Shown: piece after piece, positions 1-9,271 of the stretch
Layout: each line of letters starts with the position of its first letter
How positions within the stretch are numbered: the first letter of the stretch is position 1
Notes under the pieces: generated by a model
The model's database searches: none
Seen by the model: the letters and a program-made list of their open reading frames with translations, nothing else
What the model was told of the DNA's origin: nothing
Position numbers and translations under genes: made by a program
Assembly (NCBI GenBank): GCA_902168205.1
Contig: CABHOK010000011.1
Span: 248,001-312,000, forward strand
Direction: 5' to 3'
Length of the DNA: 64,000 nucleotides
Origin: an uncultured Chitinophaga sp.
GTDB lineage: Bacteria > Bacteroidota > Bacteroidia > Cytophagales > Cyclobacteriaceae

Positions 1-850
1 AGCTGCCAATGAGGCAAAGCATAAACTAAAACCGAATAACGAAGCGCGCATTGTTTGGAATGACAGCACGCACAAGAAGACTCCGTATGCTGTGGTATAC
101 CTGCACGGGTTTACCGCGAGTCAGATGGAGGGATCTCCTATACATGAGCAGTTTGCTAAGAAATTTGATTGCAATTTATACCTTTCGCGACTGGCCGATC
201 ACGGCATCGATACAACGGATGCCCTGGTGAATTTTACTCCTGACAGATTATGGGAAAGTGCCAAGCAGGCCCTGGCTATTGGCAAGAAGCTGGGCGATAA
301 AGTTATCCTGGTAAGTACATCTACCGGCGGAACACTGGCACTGAAACTCGCTGCCGAATATCCGGATGATGTACATGCACTCATCAATCTTTCACCCAAC
401 ATTGCGATCAACAATGGTGCTGCGTTTTTGTTAAATGATCCATGGGGACTATATATTGTACGCGCGGTGAAAGGTGGTAAATATAGTATATCCGAAGACG
501 ACACCGAGGAACAGGCTAAATACTGGTATACCCAATACCGACTGGAGGCTACTACACAACTGGAAGAACTGGTAGAATCAACGATGACGGAAGAAACCTT
601 TAAACGTGTCAAACAGCCATCGCTTACGCTATACTATTACAAAAACGAAGAAGAGCAGGATCCCCAGGTAAAAGTAAGCGCCATGCTGGACATGAACGCG
701 AAGCTAGGCACACCGGAAGCATTAAAACAAACCGTAGCCTTCCCCGATGCAGGCAGACACGTAATCGGATCATCGCTCACCAATCCACACTATGAAGAAG
801 TATATAAAGCGATGGAGAAGTTTGCTGTGGAGAAACTGGAATTGAAATAG
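1..850 (+). CDS. alpha/beta hydrolase, 5' truncated by window edge
   Basis: The frame is open from base 2 with no stop, so the gene begins outside the window. A GTG at 92 falls directly in front of the oxyanion-strand motif YLHGFT and would cut off the first strands, so it is not the start. Visible hydrolase marks are HGFTAS, a nucleophile elbow STSTGG with Ser at about 25 kb-independent residue 77 counted from the GTG, and a C-terminal DAGRHVIGS carrying the likely catalytic His. The fold is clear; the substrate is unknown (carboxylesterase or lipase-like). No signal peptide can be judged. It ends 310 bases before a convergent gene. Confidence 0.85.
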   Translation, partial: AANEAKHKLKPNNEARIVWNDSTHKKTPYAVVYLHGFTASQMEGSPIHEQFAKKFDCNLYLSRLADHGIDTTDALVNFTPDRLWESAKQALAIGKKLGDKVILVSTSTGGTLALKLAAEYPDDVHALINLSPNIAINNGAAFLLNDPWGLYIVRAVKGGKYSISEDDTEEQAKYWYTQYRLEATTQLEELVESTMTEETFKRVKQPSLTLYYYKNEEEQDPQVKVSAMLDMNAKLGTPEALKQTVAFPDAGRHVIGSSLTNPHYEEVYKAMEKFAVEKLELK

Positions 851-1160
851 CTGCGAGCTGTGAGAATAGAGCCAGAAGTAAGAAGTTGCTGGCTGCAGGC
901 TACAAGCTGACAGTTACTGCTTCAACGGTATACTTTTAGAAAAATGATAAGTATAGAGCAGCTGCGAATTGCGAGCTTTGGGCTGTGAGTAATTTTTTGT
1001 ATTGTACTAAGTGCGTTGCTAAAACTAGGATATGGTACATTATGATACACCAACCTGAAGCCCCTTTAACGTAATCGTTAAATTCAGAAACTCTACCAGC
1101 AGCCAGTAGCTCGAAGCTTTAAAGATAGCAGCGAGCCACGAGCTGCCAGCACCAACACTG
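851..1160. repeat. intergenic region with degenerate GAGCTGCGAGC-type repeats
   Basis: This 310-base gap between convergent genes holds no credible gene. It carries several related words: AGCTGCGAGCTGTGAG near 849, GTTGCTGGCTGCAGGCT near 885, GCAGCTGCGAATTGCGAGC near 959, and CAGCAGCCAGTAGCTCG plus GCGAGCCACGAGCTGCC at about 1097-1147. The first and last groups are roughly reverse complements, so the region could fold. A related copy, in inverse orientation, lies at about 21755-21783. Confidence 0.45.
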
Positions 1161-1898
1161 CTAGTAGATCTTGTCAATGTGCGCTCTTCCAAAAATCAGG
1201 CCTTTGCTTACCTGGGCGTCTCCGTTGTAGGATACGCGTGACTCACCGAAGGAATTTACGCGGAGTTCGTCTTGTGTGGTGAGTTTGATTTTACTCTCAC
1301 CATATATATTCGTGATGGTAGAGAAACTCTTCAACGCTTGTGTATCGATCTTGTTTTCACCGAAGAGTCTGTATTTCTGATATTCGGCTGTGCCGCCTTT
1401 TATTTTTAATTCGTTCTCACCGTAGAAGCTTGTCTTGAGGTACTCGGTATTGATAGAAGCCAATGTTATTTCATTTTCACCATACGCTTTCAATTTAAAC
1501 TTCTTAGCCTTCAGTTCGCTCTTGCAGGTTAGCTCCTGTGCTCCGCGAATCTCGAGGTGTTTCAACTGACGATAGGTAACGTACGCTGTTATGGTAGCAT
1601 TTCTATAAACGCTATTCTTTCCCCAGTTCTCACGCTCTAGTTTGTCTGTTACCCTGGCATCATCCAGGTAGAGGCGGAGTGTTTTTCCTTTTACTTCGAT
1701 ATTGATCTTATCGGCTGATACATTGGAATATACCAGGCGGATACTTTCGTGATCACCTTCTTCGAGAATAACATTGATCCTGGGAGAAGCAATAACCCGG
1801 TTAAAGGAACGGAGGTCTTTCGTAATTTCTTCCTGTCCGTAGGTGAGGGTGGCGATAGCGAACAGAAGCGAGGCGAGGGTAATTTTAATCATTTTCAT
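1161..1898 (-). CDS. GIN-domain (DUF2807) exported protein
   Basis: The protein has 245 residues and starts with a signal peptide (MKMIKITLASLLFAIATLTYG, cut near GQ/E). The rest alternates short beta strands of the form 'xLxIxGxxxIxL', with repeated GENE/GES turns. This is typical of the GIN or head domain of putative auto-transporter adhesins (DUF2807), a beta-helix fold common in Bacteroidota. It is probably exported to the periplasm or surface; the family has no assigned reaction. It lies 110 bases downstream of two co-directional ABC permease genes and may be transcribed with them. No clear promoter of its own is visible. Confidence 0.8.
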   Translation of the reverse strand: MKMIKITLASLLFAIATLTYGQEEITKDLRSFNRVIASPRINVILEEGDHESIRLVYSNVSADKINIEVKGKTLRLYLDDARVTDKLERENWGKNSVYRNATITAYVTYRQLKHLEIRGAQELTCKSELKAKKFKLKAYGENEITLASINTEYLKTSFYGENELKIKGGTAEYQKYRLFGENKIDTQALKSFSTITNIYGESKIKLTTQDELRVNSFGESRVSYNGDAQVSKGLIFGRAHIDKIY

Positions 1899-1964
1899 AA
1901 ATCCTTTAATAGTGTTTCATTTCAGACAGCCGACTTGGTGTTTACCCCTACGTGGTGATGAAAA

Positions 1965-2008
1965 GTTATCCGTTATCCGTATTTGCTAATAACGATTCAC
2001 GAATAACG
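1965..2008. repeat. GTTATCCG/AACGATTCAC intergenic repeat element
   Basis: GTTATCCGTTATCCGT is followed by TAATAACGATTCACGAATAACG, ending at the stop codon of the permease gene. It shares words with elements at 9272-9321, 21615-21650 and 41291-41320, so it looks like a degenerate member of a dispersed palindromic family. Confidence 0.4.
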
Positions 2009-4435
2009 CTACTCATCCCGAAGGGAATTAACCGGATTGCCCTGCGAGGCTTTCCAGGCGCGGTAGCTGACCGAGAAGAAGGCAATGGTAAATGTAGCGA
2101 GGCCGGCTACTATAAATATCCACCAGGCCGGTTCTATATGATAGGCAAATTGCTTGAGCCAGCGATGCATAAGCCATCCGCTGATGGGCCAGGCGAGGAG
2201 GTTAGCGATCAATACCAGCTTCAGGAAATCTCTATTGAGTAAACGAATGATGCTGCTTTCTGTTGCACCCATCACTTTACGAATTCCAATTTCTTTTGTT
2301 CGTTGTTCCGCCATGAAATTGGCAAGACCGACAAGTCCCAGGCATGCTATAAAGATGGCGAGCACAGTAAAGATGAGAAAGAGTTGTCCGATACGTTTTT
2401 CGGTTTGATGCTTGCGTTCAAAATTCCGGTCGAGGAAAGTATACTCGAAGGCGGCTTCGGGCGAATGTTTTTTCCAGAGACTGCAAATGGTGTCCAGTGT
2501 TTGTTCAATATGGTTCCCCTGAATGCGGATCGCCATCTCCCAGTTGGGCTGCTTGCCCAGTACAATAGCCATCGGCTGGATCGGGTCTTTCAACGATTGA
2601 AAATTAAAATCCTGCATGATGCCGATCACCTCATGCTCAATTGCTTTTTTATGTCCGCCATATATACTCCACAAGGTTTTACCGGCCAGCGTTTTTATAC
2701 CCATCTTTTGTGCAGCTGTCTCGTTGAGGATCATCGCGGTTGAATCCGAAGGGAACTCGGGGGAGAAGAATCGCCCGGTGATCATTTTATACTTCATCGT
2801 CCGCATGTGATCGTAATCCATCTCATAAACATTCAGCATATAGTCGCGTGCCGGGTCGGTAGTGCTAAATACAAATTGCCAGTCGATGTTAGGAGGGAGG
2901 CGATTGCAATAGCTTGCGGCTACTATAGATTTATGCTGCAGTAATTCTTTTTTAAAAGCAGCACCGTTTTCACCAAGGTTGCGCGTATGCAACAGGTTTA
3001 CCAGGTTGCTCTTGTCGAACCCGAGACTCGCCTGCTGTATATATTGAAGTTGCTGGTATACTACGAGGGTAGCAATGATCAACCCTGCAGAAATGAAGAA
3101 CTGAAATACAACCAGTGCATTGCGGATACCATACGTGCGCCTGCGCGAACGGATGCGTCCTTTCATTACTTCGATGGGAGAGAACGTTGTGAGATAGAAT
3201 GCCGGGTAACTTCCCGCCAGTAAACCTACGATGATCGCGAAGACAGGTAGCCCCAGTAGGAATAGCGGTGACAGAAACACGCGCATGCTCAGTTGCTTCT
3301 CGGCAAGTATATTAAAAGGCAATAACAGTATACTTACAATGAACAACGCGAGCAGTACAGCAACCACTATATAGAAGAAGGATTCGAGCATAAACTGACC
3401 GATGAGACGCGACACCGGTGCGCCTACGGTTTTACGCACGCCAACTTCTTTCGCCCGACTGGCCGAGCGTGCTGTAGACAGATTCATGAAGTTGATACAG
3501 GCCAGTAACGTGATGAAGGCTGCTATAGCACTGAACAAGTATATATACTGAATGTTGCCGTTGGTCTCGATCTCATCTGTAAATCGGGAGTAAAGATGTA
3601 TATCGGCGAGACGCTGTGTGAAATATGCAATCTCGTTGCCCTGTATTTTTGATTGATCGATGTTTACTCTTCTCAATTCTTCCAGTTCCGGATCAACGTG
3701 TTGCCTGACAAAGGCGTGCAGCATTTCGTCAACCGGTTCGATGGAGGCATCGGGCTTAAGTTTGAAATAAGTGATCGTGCGGCCTGTTACCCAACTTGAA
3801 GTGTGCACATCATCCCAGGAAGTAAGTGAAAGTATACCGGTAAAATGAAAGTGACTGTTGGCAGGCGGATCAACAGCAATACCGCTTACCTGGACGGTAT
3901 ATCCTTGTGCGAGCACCATGGTTTTTCCAATCGGTGTTTTATCGCCTGCACCTTTATAGTCGAAGTAACGTTTGGCCGCAGATTCGGTGATGACGAGCTT
4001 ACGTTGCCCATGCAATACTTCATTGCGATTGCCTTCTATCAATTGAAAATTAAAGAAGTGAAAGAAGTTGGAGTCGGCCAGTAAAAGATTGGGTTCGGTA
4101 AACGACCGGTCTTCATAGCGCATCGGAAATGTAGCCCAGCTTGCCAGTCGTGTAGTAGATTCAATCGCATTGCTTTTACGTTGAAGAGTCTCCGCCAGGG
4201 GAGCAGCCGTATATACCGATAATACTTTTTTGCCTTGCAGCATGCCACGAAACGCGACACGGTATATACGGTTGGCATCGGGATGAAATGTGTCGTAGCG
4301 CAGTTCGTCATGCAGGTATAGCACAATGAGAAGGCTACATGCTATGCCAATGGTAAGTCCGGCAATGTTTATGAACGAGAAGCCCTTGTGCCGAAGCATA
4401 TACCGTAACGCTATGGATAAGTAGCTTTTTATCAT
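2009..4435 (-). CDS. orphan ABC transporter permease, FtsX/MacB type, double module
   Basis: 808 residues. An N-terminal membrane segment (about 20-40) is followed by a MacB-like periplasmic domain, then an FtsX core starting near CINFMNLSTARSASRAKEVG, a second periplasmic domain, and a C-terminal FtsX core with EQRTKEIGIRKVMGA. The two RAKEVG/TKEIG...RK.(V/M)GA motifs are the cytoplasmic coupling loops of this family. The protein ends NPVNSLRDE, as its three paralogues here end NPV..LRSE. No ATP-binding domain or adjacent ATPase gene is present. The gene is co-directional with and 138 bases downstream of a paralogue. Relatives are annotated as antimicrobial peptide or macrolide exporters; the substrate cannot be read from the sequence. 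Confidence 0.9.
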   Translation of the reverse strand: MIKSYLSIALRYMLRHKGFSFINIAGLTIGIACSLLIVLYLHDELRYDTFHPDANRIYRVAFRGMLQGKKVLSVYTAAPLAETLQRKSNAIESTTRLASWATFPMRYEDRSFTEPNLLLADSNFFHFFNFQLIEGNRNEVLHGQRKLVITESAAKRYFDYKGAGDKTPIGKTMVLAQGYTVQVSGIAVDPPANSHFHFTGILSLTSWDDVHTSSWVTGRTITYFKLKPDASIEPVDEMLHAFVRQHVDPELEELRRVNIDQSKIQGNEIAYFTQRLADIHLYSRFTDEIETNGNIQYIYLFSAIAAFITLLACINFMNLSTARSASRAKEVGVRKTVGAPVSRLIGQFMLESFFYIVVAVLLALFIVSILLLPFNILAEKQLSMRVFLSPLFLLGLPVFAIIVGLLAGSYPAFYLTTFSPIEVMKGRIRSRRRTYGIRNALVVFQFFISAGLIIATLVVYQQLQYIQQASLGFDKSNLVNLLHTRNLGENGAAFKKELLQHKSIVAASYCNRLPPNIDWQFVFSTTDPARDYMLNVYEMDYDHMRTMKYKMITGRFFSPEFPSDSTAMILNETAAQKMGIKTLAGKTLWSIYGGHKKAIEHEVIGIMQDFNFQSLKDPIQPMAIVLGKQPNWEMAIRIQGNHIEQTLDTICSLWKKHSPEAAFEYTFLDRNFERKHQTEKRIGQLFLIFTVLAIFIACLGLVGLANFMAEQRTKEIGIRKVMGATESSIIRLLNRDFLKLVLIANLLAWPISGWLMHRWLKQFAYHIEPAWWIFIVAGLATFTIAFFSVSYRAWKASQGNPVNSLRDE

Positions 4436-4573
4436 ACCGATTTACGGTGTGAATATACGGCTCCGGAGTGGATAGTGCATCATGGTCCGCAGCCAGCGGT
4501 CGTGGTACAATCAGAATGGATGCTCGCTGACGTACCAGACCACGGCTATGGAATTCACTATGTAAACTAAAAA

Positions 4574-6964
4574 CTATTCACTGCGAAGGGCATCAACCGG
4601 ATTGCTGAGGGCAGCCTTCAAGGCCTGAAAGCTGATGGTAAGCAAGGCGATAGTGATGGACGCTATACCTGCTATAACAAAAATACCCGCTCCGATCGTG
4701 ATGCTATATTGAAAGTCGGCCAGCCATTGATTCATAACAAAGTATGCAATCACGCTTGCTACGATAAACGATACGAAGATAAGCTGAACAAACTCAGCCG
4801 ATAATTTATACAGGATGTTGCCGTTGCTGGCTCCCAATACTTTGCGTATACCGATTTCTTTTCTACGTTGCTCGGCTGTAAACGCAGAGAGTGCAAAGAG
4901 GCCCAGGCCGGCAATGATCATGGCCAGCGTTGTAAAGTGTGTGAACATACTCGCGAAGGCCTGTTCATTACGATACAGGTTTGCGAACTGTTCGTCCAGG
5001 AAAGCGTATTCGAATGTAGTACCCGGATTTATTTTCTTCCACGTGTCTTCTATAAACGCGATGGTCTCTTTCATGTTCGCTGATTTTACTTTCACTGCCA
5101 TCGATCCATTGTCCTTGTTATAGAGCATGAACAGTGGTTCGAGTTTGTGCCGTATAGTGGCGAAATGAAAATCTTTTACAACACCCACCACGGTATAGGT
5201 GGTGAGATCATTGATGGTAGCCCCCGATTGTAAACTTATCTTTTTACCTACAGGGTCTTTCCATTTGAGGAAGCGTGCCATCTCTTCGTTAATGATCATC
5301 GAAAGCGAATCATCGTAGTCAAGCGAGAAGTTCCGTCCGTCCATAACTTTTATACCCATCGTAGGAATAAAACTTTCGTCCGCTACCATAATGCTGGTAA
5401 TGATATTTGTCTCGGCACTCACTGCGCCCTCCGGGAAAATATTGGTACGTCCCAGTTGTTGTCCCATACGCGAAGACGATGTACCGGCCGCTACTATATT
5501 CGGGTTATGCAGTAATTCATTTCTCAAGGTGGTGGCGTTAGCAACGATCTGCCCGTTCTGCTGCAAAGTAATTACCTGCTCACGGCTATAGCCCAGATCG
5601 GTAGTATAAATAAAACGCATTTGCTGATATACTATACCGGTGCCTACCATAAGGGCAATGGAAATTGTGAACTGCAACACTACCAATGCTTTACGCAGCC
5701 GTATACCTCCGGCAGAATTTTTAAAGGAGCCTTTCAGTACCAGTATAGGCTTGAAGGATGAGAGCACAAACGCAGGATATAGTCCGGCCAGCGTACCAAC
5801 CATCAACACCAGTGCAGAAAGTATAGCTATACTCTGCGGCTGCATGAGCACCGTTACATCAGCAAATCGATGGTACGTGTTGTTGAGCAACGGTACGGCT
5901 ACCAGCACGGCAGCAACCGCCAGCAACGCTGCTATACAGGTTACCAGTATCGATTCAATAAGATGCTGTGCAATGAGCTGCTGGCGCACGGCACCAATTA
6001 CCTTGCGCATCCCTACTTCCTTCGCGCGCCCGGTTGATTTGGCTGTAACCAGGTTCATGAAATTTACAGCCGCCAAAATCAGGATCAGTATAGCAATGGT
6101 AGAAAGTACATATACATTCAGTACATCCGATTTATTCGCGTTTGTCTCGAAGAGTATCTCTTTCGATTTCAAATGTACATCCTGCAACGGCTGCACAACA
6201 GGCGTGAAGAATTCATACGCGTTGTTCTTGGTGCTGATGGCTTTCAGCTTTGTGTTCAGGTCGGCAGGATCAACGGGTTTATCGAGTAACAAATAGGAAA
6301 AGCAAAATATACCTTGCCATGTATCGAGTGCCTGTCGTAAGCCATCTTCATTTTGTCCGGGTACAAGTGAGTGCAACAGATCAAATTGCAGGTGTGAATT
6401 TTTTGGAAGGTCAGCAAGTACCGCTGTTACATTCAGGTCAGTGGTCTGGTTGAGCTTAACGGTTTTACCAATCGGATTTTCACTGCCAAAAATCTTCTTC
6501 GCCAGTGTCTCGGTAATTACAATAGAGCCGGGTTTATCCAGTGCACCCGTTGTGGCGCCATCAATGATCCTGAAATCGAATACTTCAAATATAGCCGGGT
6601 CAGCTCGGAATGCAGCTTCACATTTCAACGGTTTATCCTGGTAGCTTAAATCATAGCGGCCACCGCCCGTGAGGCGCGCACTTTTTACTACTTCCGGTAA
6701 TTCTTCTTCGGCAGCAGGCGCGAGGCGAGGCTGCGTAACACCAACCAGTTTACTGCTCACACCTTCAGCACTATCAATGGTAAGAAGGCGAACAATGCGT
6801 GAGTAGTTGGTATGAAATGTATCGTATGAAAGATCTTCGGCAACGTACAGGTAAATAATCATACTGGCAGTAAGTCCGAATGCCAGACCGGTGATCTTGA
6901 TAAATGAGTATCCTTTTTGCTTCAGCAGGTTGCGTAGGCCCGTAATGAAGTAGCTCTTGAACAT
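4574..6964 (-). CDS. orphan ABC transporter permease, FtsX/MacB type, double module
   Basis: 796 residues with the same plan as its downstream neighbour. There is one N-terminal membrane helix, a MacB-like periplasmic domain, an FtsX core with ATAKSTGRAKEVGMRKVIGA-type coupling loop, a second periplasmic domain, and a C-terminal FtsX core with EQRRKEIGIRKVLGA. It ends NPVDALRSE. The two halves probably let one chain act like two ordinary permease subunits. The ATPase must be encoded elsewhere or shared. The two genes are probably one transcript that may run on into the GIN-domain gene. I see no strong promoter in the 200 bases upstream. Confidence 0.9.
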   Translation of the reverse strand: MFKSYFITGLRNLLKQKGYSFIKITGLAFGLTASMIIYLYVAEDLSYDTFHTNYSRIVRLLTIDSAEGVSSKLVGVTQPRLAPAAEEELPEVVKSARLTGGGRYDLSYQDKPLKCEAAFRADPAIFEVFDFRIIDGATTGALDKPGSIVITETLAKKIFGSENPIGKTVKLNQTTDLNVTAVLADLPKNSHLQFDLLHSLVPGQNEDGLRQALDTWQGIFCFSYLLLDKPVDPADLNTKLKAISTKNNAYEFFTPVVQPLQDVHLKSKEILFETNANKSDVLNVYVLSTIAILILILAAVNFMNLVTAKSTGRAKEVGMRKVIGAVRQQLIAQHLIESILVTCIAALLAVAAVLVAVPLLNNTYHRFADVTVLMQPQSIAILSALVLMVGTLAGLYPAFVLSSFKPILVLKGSFKNSAGGIRLRKALVVLQFTISIALMVGTGIVYQQMRFIYTTDLGYSREQVITLQQNGQIVANATTLRNELLHNPNIVAAGTSSSRMGQQLGRTNIFPEGAVSAETNIITSIMVADESFIPTMGIKVMDGRNFSLDYDDSLSMIINEEMARFLKWKDPVGKKISLQSGATINDLTTYTVVGVVKDFHFATIRHKLEPLFMLYNKDNGSMAVKVKSANMKETIAFIEDTWKKINPGTTFEYAFLDEQFANLYRNEQAFASMFTHFTTLAMIIAGLGLFALSAFTAEQRRKEIGIRKVLGASNGNILYKLSAEFVQLIFVSFIVASVIAYFVMNQWLADFQYSITIGAGIFVIAGIASITIALLTISFQALKAALSNPVDALRSE

Positions 6965-7165
6965 AGGTTATGAGATTTGTTACCCGTAAAGTCAATTGTG
7001 ATGCCATGAAAAAAAGCGCAGAAATTGATAACGGCAGACGCGATTTCCCAAGCTGGGGGATGGACGTTTATGTACGGATTTGTCCGTGGGCGGGCATTTA
7101 ATTCGCGATGGCCATTGAATGAAATATGGCTGTTCCGTTAATTTGAAAATTGATTCTGTATACTT

Positions 7166-7729
7166 ATGAAGTACAACGTTCAGTGGCTTGCTGATAAATT
7201 TGATCGTGAAGAGAAACTGGAATTTATATTCTTCTGGGGCCACACCAATAATCGAGGTGACTCGGTGGGTAAATTCATATTCAGTCAATGGTATCCCTCA
7301 TCATTTATTGTGGATGGCGTTACGTATGCCACCGCTGAGCATTGGATGATGGCGCAGAAGGCAAAGCTGTTCAACGATGATGATATATTTCAGAAGATCA
7401 TTTCAAGTGCGAAGCCTGGAGAAGTAAAAACGTTCGGCCGGCAGATCAGAAACTTTGATGAAGAAAAATGGAATGCACGCAAATATGAGATCGTTACGAA
7501 CGGATCCATTCATAAATTTCAGCAGAATAAAATCCTGAAAGATTACCTGCTTAACACAGGCGACAAGGTATTGGTTGAAGCGAGTCCTTCCGATGCTATC
7601 TGGGGAATCGGACTACACCAGGATGAAAGGCAAATAGAAAACCCTCACACCTGGAGGGGCACAAATTTACTCGGCTTCGCTTTGATGGAAGCGCGGGATT
7701 TTATCAGGAATAAGGACACAGGTCAATGA
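7166..7729 (+). CDS. NADAR family protein (YbiA-like, DUF1768)
   Basis: 187 residues, ATG start. The family hallmarks are present in order: FFWGHTN near the N-terminus, WYPSSFIVDGVTYATAEHWMM (the F-x-x-dG-x-x-Y-x-s-x-EHw-M core), an AQKAKLF helix, FGRQI, and the C-terminal NP..WRGTNLLG. NADAR proteins are N-glycosidases acting on ADP-ribose-type or riboflavin-precursor sugar-base bonds; some reverse ADP-ribosylation of guanine in DNA. No DarT-like toxin or riboflavin gene adjoins it, so the substrate is open. A VOC gene follows 19 bases later and is probably co-transcribed. Confidence 0.88.
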   Translation: MKYNVQWLADKFDREEKLEFIFFWGHTNNRGDSVGKFIFSQWYPSSFIVDGVTYATAEHWMMAQKAKLFNDDDIFQKIISSAKPGEVKTFGRQIRNFDEEKWNARKYEIVTNGSIHKFQQNKILKDYLLNTGDKVLVEASPSDAIWGIGLHQDERQIENPHTWRGTNLLGFALMEARDFIRNKDTGQ

Positions 7730-7748
7730 CAATCGATAGAGACTTACT

Positions 7749-8096
7749 ATGCATCTGAATCTTCTTGTTCTTAAAAGTGCCCGTATGGAAAGGCTTGTCT
7801 CATTCTACAAGACGCTGGGAATACGTTTTGAACATCACCAACATCAACGCGGTCCTTTTCATTATGCAGCAGAGGTTGGTGATATGGTTTTTGAAATATA
7901 CCCGTTGCCTGAAAATGAATCAGTAAATACGTCAATCCGACTTGGTTTCTCGATCGCGAATTTAGATACTGCCATTAACCAGTTAAGGAATGCCGGTGTA
8001 AAAATTGCGCGTGAACCGAAACAAACCGAATGGGGATATATAGGTATAGTTGAAGATCCTGATGGGAGAAAGGTAGAGCTGAAGCAGCTGACATAG
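7749..8096 (+). CDS. VOC/glyoxalase-fold protein
   Basis: 115 residues forming two beta-alpha-beta-beta-beta modules. The first runs MHLNLLVLKSARMERLVSFYKTLG and on to FHYAAEVGDMVFEIYP. The second runs SIRLGFSIANLDTAINQL to WGYIGIVEDPDGRKVEL. The ending DPDGRKVEL is the usual VOC metal or substrate strand. Metal ligands could be H3 and E near residue 53, with E near the C-terminus, but the activity (glyoxalase, dioxygenase or resistance type) cannot be assigned. It follows the NADAR gene closely and precedes a palindromic repeat element. Confidence 0.85.
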   Translation: MHLNLLVLKSARMERLVSFYKTLGIRFEHHQHQRGPFHYAAEVGDMVFEIYPLPENESVNTSIRLGFSIANLDTAINQLRNAGVKIAREPKQTEWGYIGIVEDPDGRKVELKQLT

Positions 8097-8106
8097 TGAA
8101 TGCTTT

Positions 8107-8290
8107 GCCGCAGAAGGAGCAGATTAACGCAGATAAAAAAGTACAGACACTCATACTATACCCGACAGGAACGCAGCAAGGAATGCTACACCGTAACTAT
8201 ACAAACAAAAATCTGCGTCTATCTGTGTCCTCTGCGGGCAAAAAAGGCAGCATGTAAAAAGCTATATCGCAGATGCAGCATTCTCCGCAG
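8107..8290. repeat. CTGCG-type palindromic intergenic element
   Basis: Arm one (8107-8134, core GCAGATTAACGCAGAT) is nearly the reverse complement of arm two (8211-8239, core ATCTGCGTCTATCTG). A third partial copy (ATCGCAGATGCAG..CCGCAGG) lies at about 8265-8290. The transcript could form a long hairpin with a ~76-base loop. A related pair occurs at 23760-23834. Sequences of this kind recur between genes in many Bacteroidota. A 64-codon open frame inside it is not credible. Confidence 0.6.
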
Positions 8291-8367
8291 GTAAAAACTA
8301 TAGCACCGCCTGTTTTTTTGTTTACATATTTAATGCGATACTTGTAGTATAACCGAATAATGCTCGT

Positions 8368-9261
8368 ATGCAAAAGATTTATTTAAGTGATGCTGGTCCG
8401 AAGGTTTCTCCCGCTGTATATGGTTTTTACCGCTGGGATACCGAACTGGAAAATGCCCCGGCATCGATGGAACGTATCGTTGCCCTTTGCCTTGAACTCG
8501 GCATTAATACTTTCGATCATGCTGATATATATGGTTCTTCACAATGCGAAGAATTGTTTGGCGCACTCCTCAGCAAGAAGTCGTTTAAAAGAGAAGATAT
8601 AGTACTGTTTACCAAATGCGGGTTAAAGGTTCCGCAGGCTGGCGACTCATCCATACGCGTAAAGCATTACGATACTTCGGCTGCGCATATCAACCAAAGT
8701 GTAGAAAACTCGCTGCGTAAACTCAAGACCGACTATATCGATATATTTCTACTCGATCACCTCGACCATGTTTCAAACCTGGAGGAGACAGCTATAGCAC
8801 TTGAGAAACTGATGAAGTCAGGAAAAATCAGGAATATTGGTGTTGCAAACTTTTCGGTGTTCCAGCACCAGTTGCTGGCATCGTACCTGCATACTCCTAT
8901 AGTAACGCATCACCTGGAATTGAACCTACTCAATACGTCTGCACTCGACAACGGCCAGATAGACTATATCAAGCAACGCTATATGCGTCCGCTGGTTTCC
9001 GCACCGGTGGCCAGTGGCAGAATAGCTACCGGTACCGATGAACAGGCTGTACGTGTACGCAAGAAATTACAGGAGATGGCTGCGAAGTATACAGTAGATA
9101 TAGAATCGGTAGCGGTTGCATGGCTCATTAAGCTAGGAGCACTTCCGCTGATTGGTACTCGCGAAGAGCAACGCATCCGTAACATCGCCAATGCCTTCAA
9201 CATTCAGCTCGATCACCAGGATTGGTACGAACTTTATACCGCTTCACGCGGAGACATTTAG
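8368..9261 (+). CDS. aldo/keto reductase, YdhF-like
   Basis: 297 residues, a normal length for the aldo/keto reductase superfamily. The catalytic tetrad can be placed: D50 and Y55 in TFDHADIYG, K83 in FTKCG, and H131 in FLLDHLDHV. The C-terminal NADPH-binding segment appears as ALPLIGTREEQRIRN. The sequence opens MQKIYLSDAGPKVSPAVYGFYRW, resembling E. coli YdhF rather than the sugar reductases. It is a cytosolic NADPH-dependent carbonyl reductase of unknown substrate. It stands alone between a repeat element and a convergent histidine kinase gene. Confidence 0.9.
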   Translation: MQKIYLSDAGPKVSPAVYGFYRWDTELENAPASMERIVALCLELGINTFDHADIYGSSQCEELFGALLSKKSFKREDIVLFTKCGLKVPQAGDSSIRVKHYDTSAAHINQSVENSLRKLKTDYIDIFLLDHLDHVSNLEETAIALEKLMKSGKIRNIGVANFSVFQHQLLASYLHTPIVTHHLELNLLNTSALDNGQIDYIKQRYMRPLVSAPVASGRIATGTDEQAVRVRKKLQEMAAKYTVDIESVAVAWLIKLGALPLIGTREEQRIRNIANAFNIQLDHQDWYELYTASRGDI

Positions 9262-9271
9262 TCGTTGACTT

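Noticed and set aside
199-612. 137-codon minus-strand frame opposite the first hydrolase gene
   Set aside because: It is antisense to a clear alpha/beta hydrolase and serine-rich without family likeness.
92-850. GTG at 92 as the start of the first hydrolase gene
   Set aside because: The frame stays open to base 2 and residues before the GTG continue a normal hydrolase N-terminus; the gene is cut by the window edge.
8100-8294. 64-codon plus-strand frame after the VOC gene
   Set aside because: It lies wholly inside the palindromic CTGCG element and has a cysteine- and arginine-rich sequence without family likeness.
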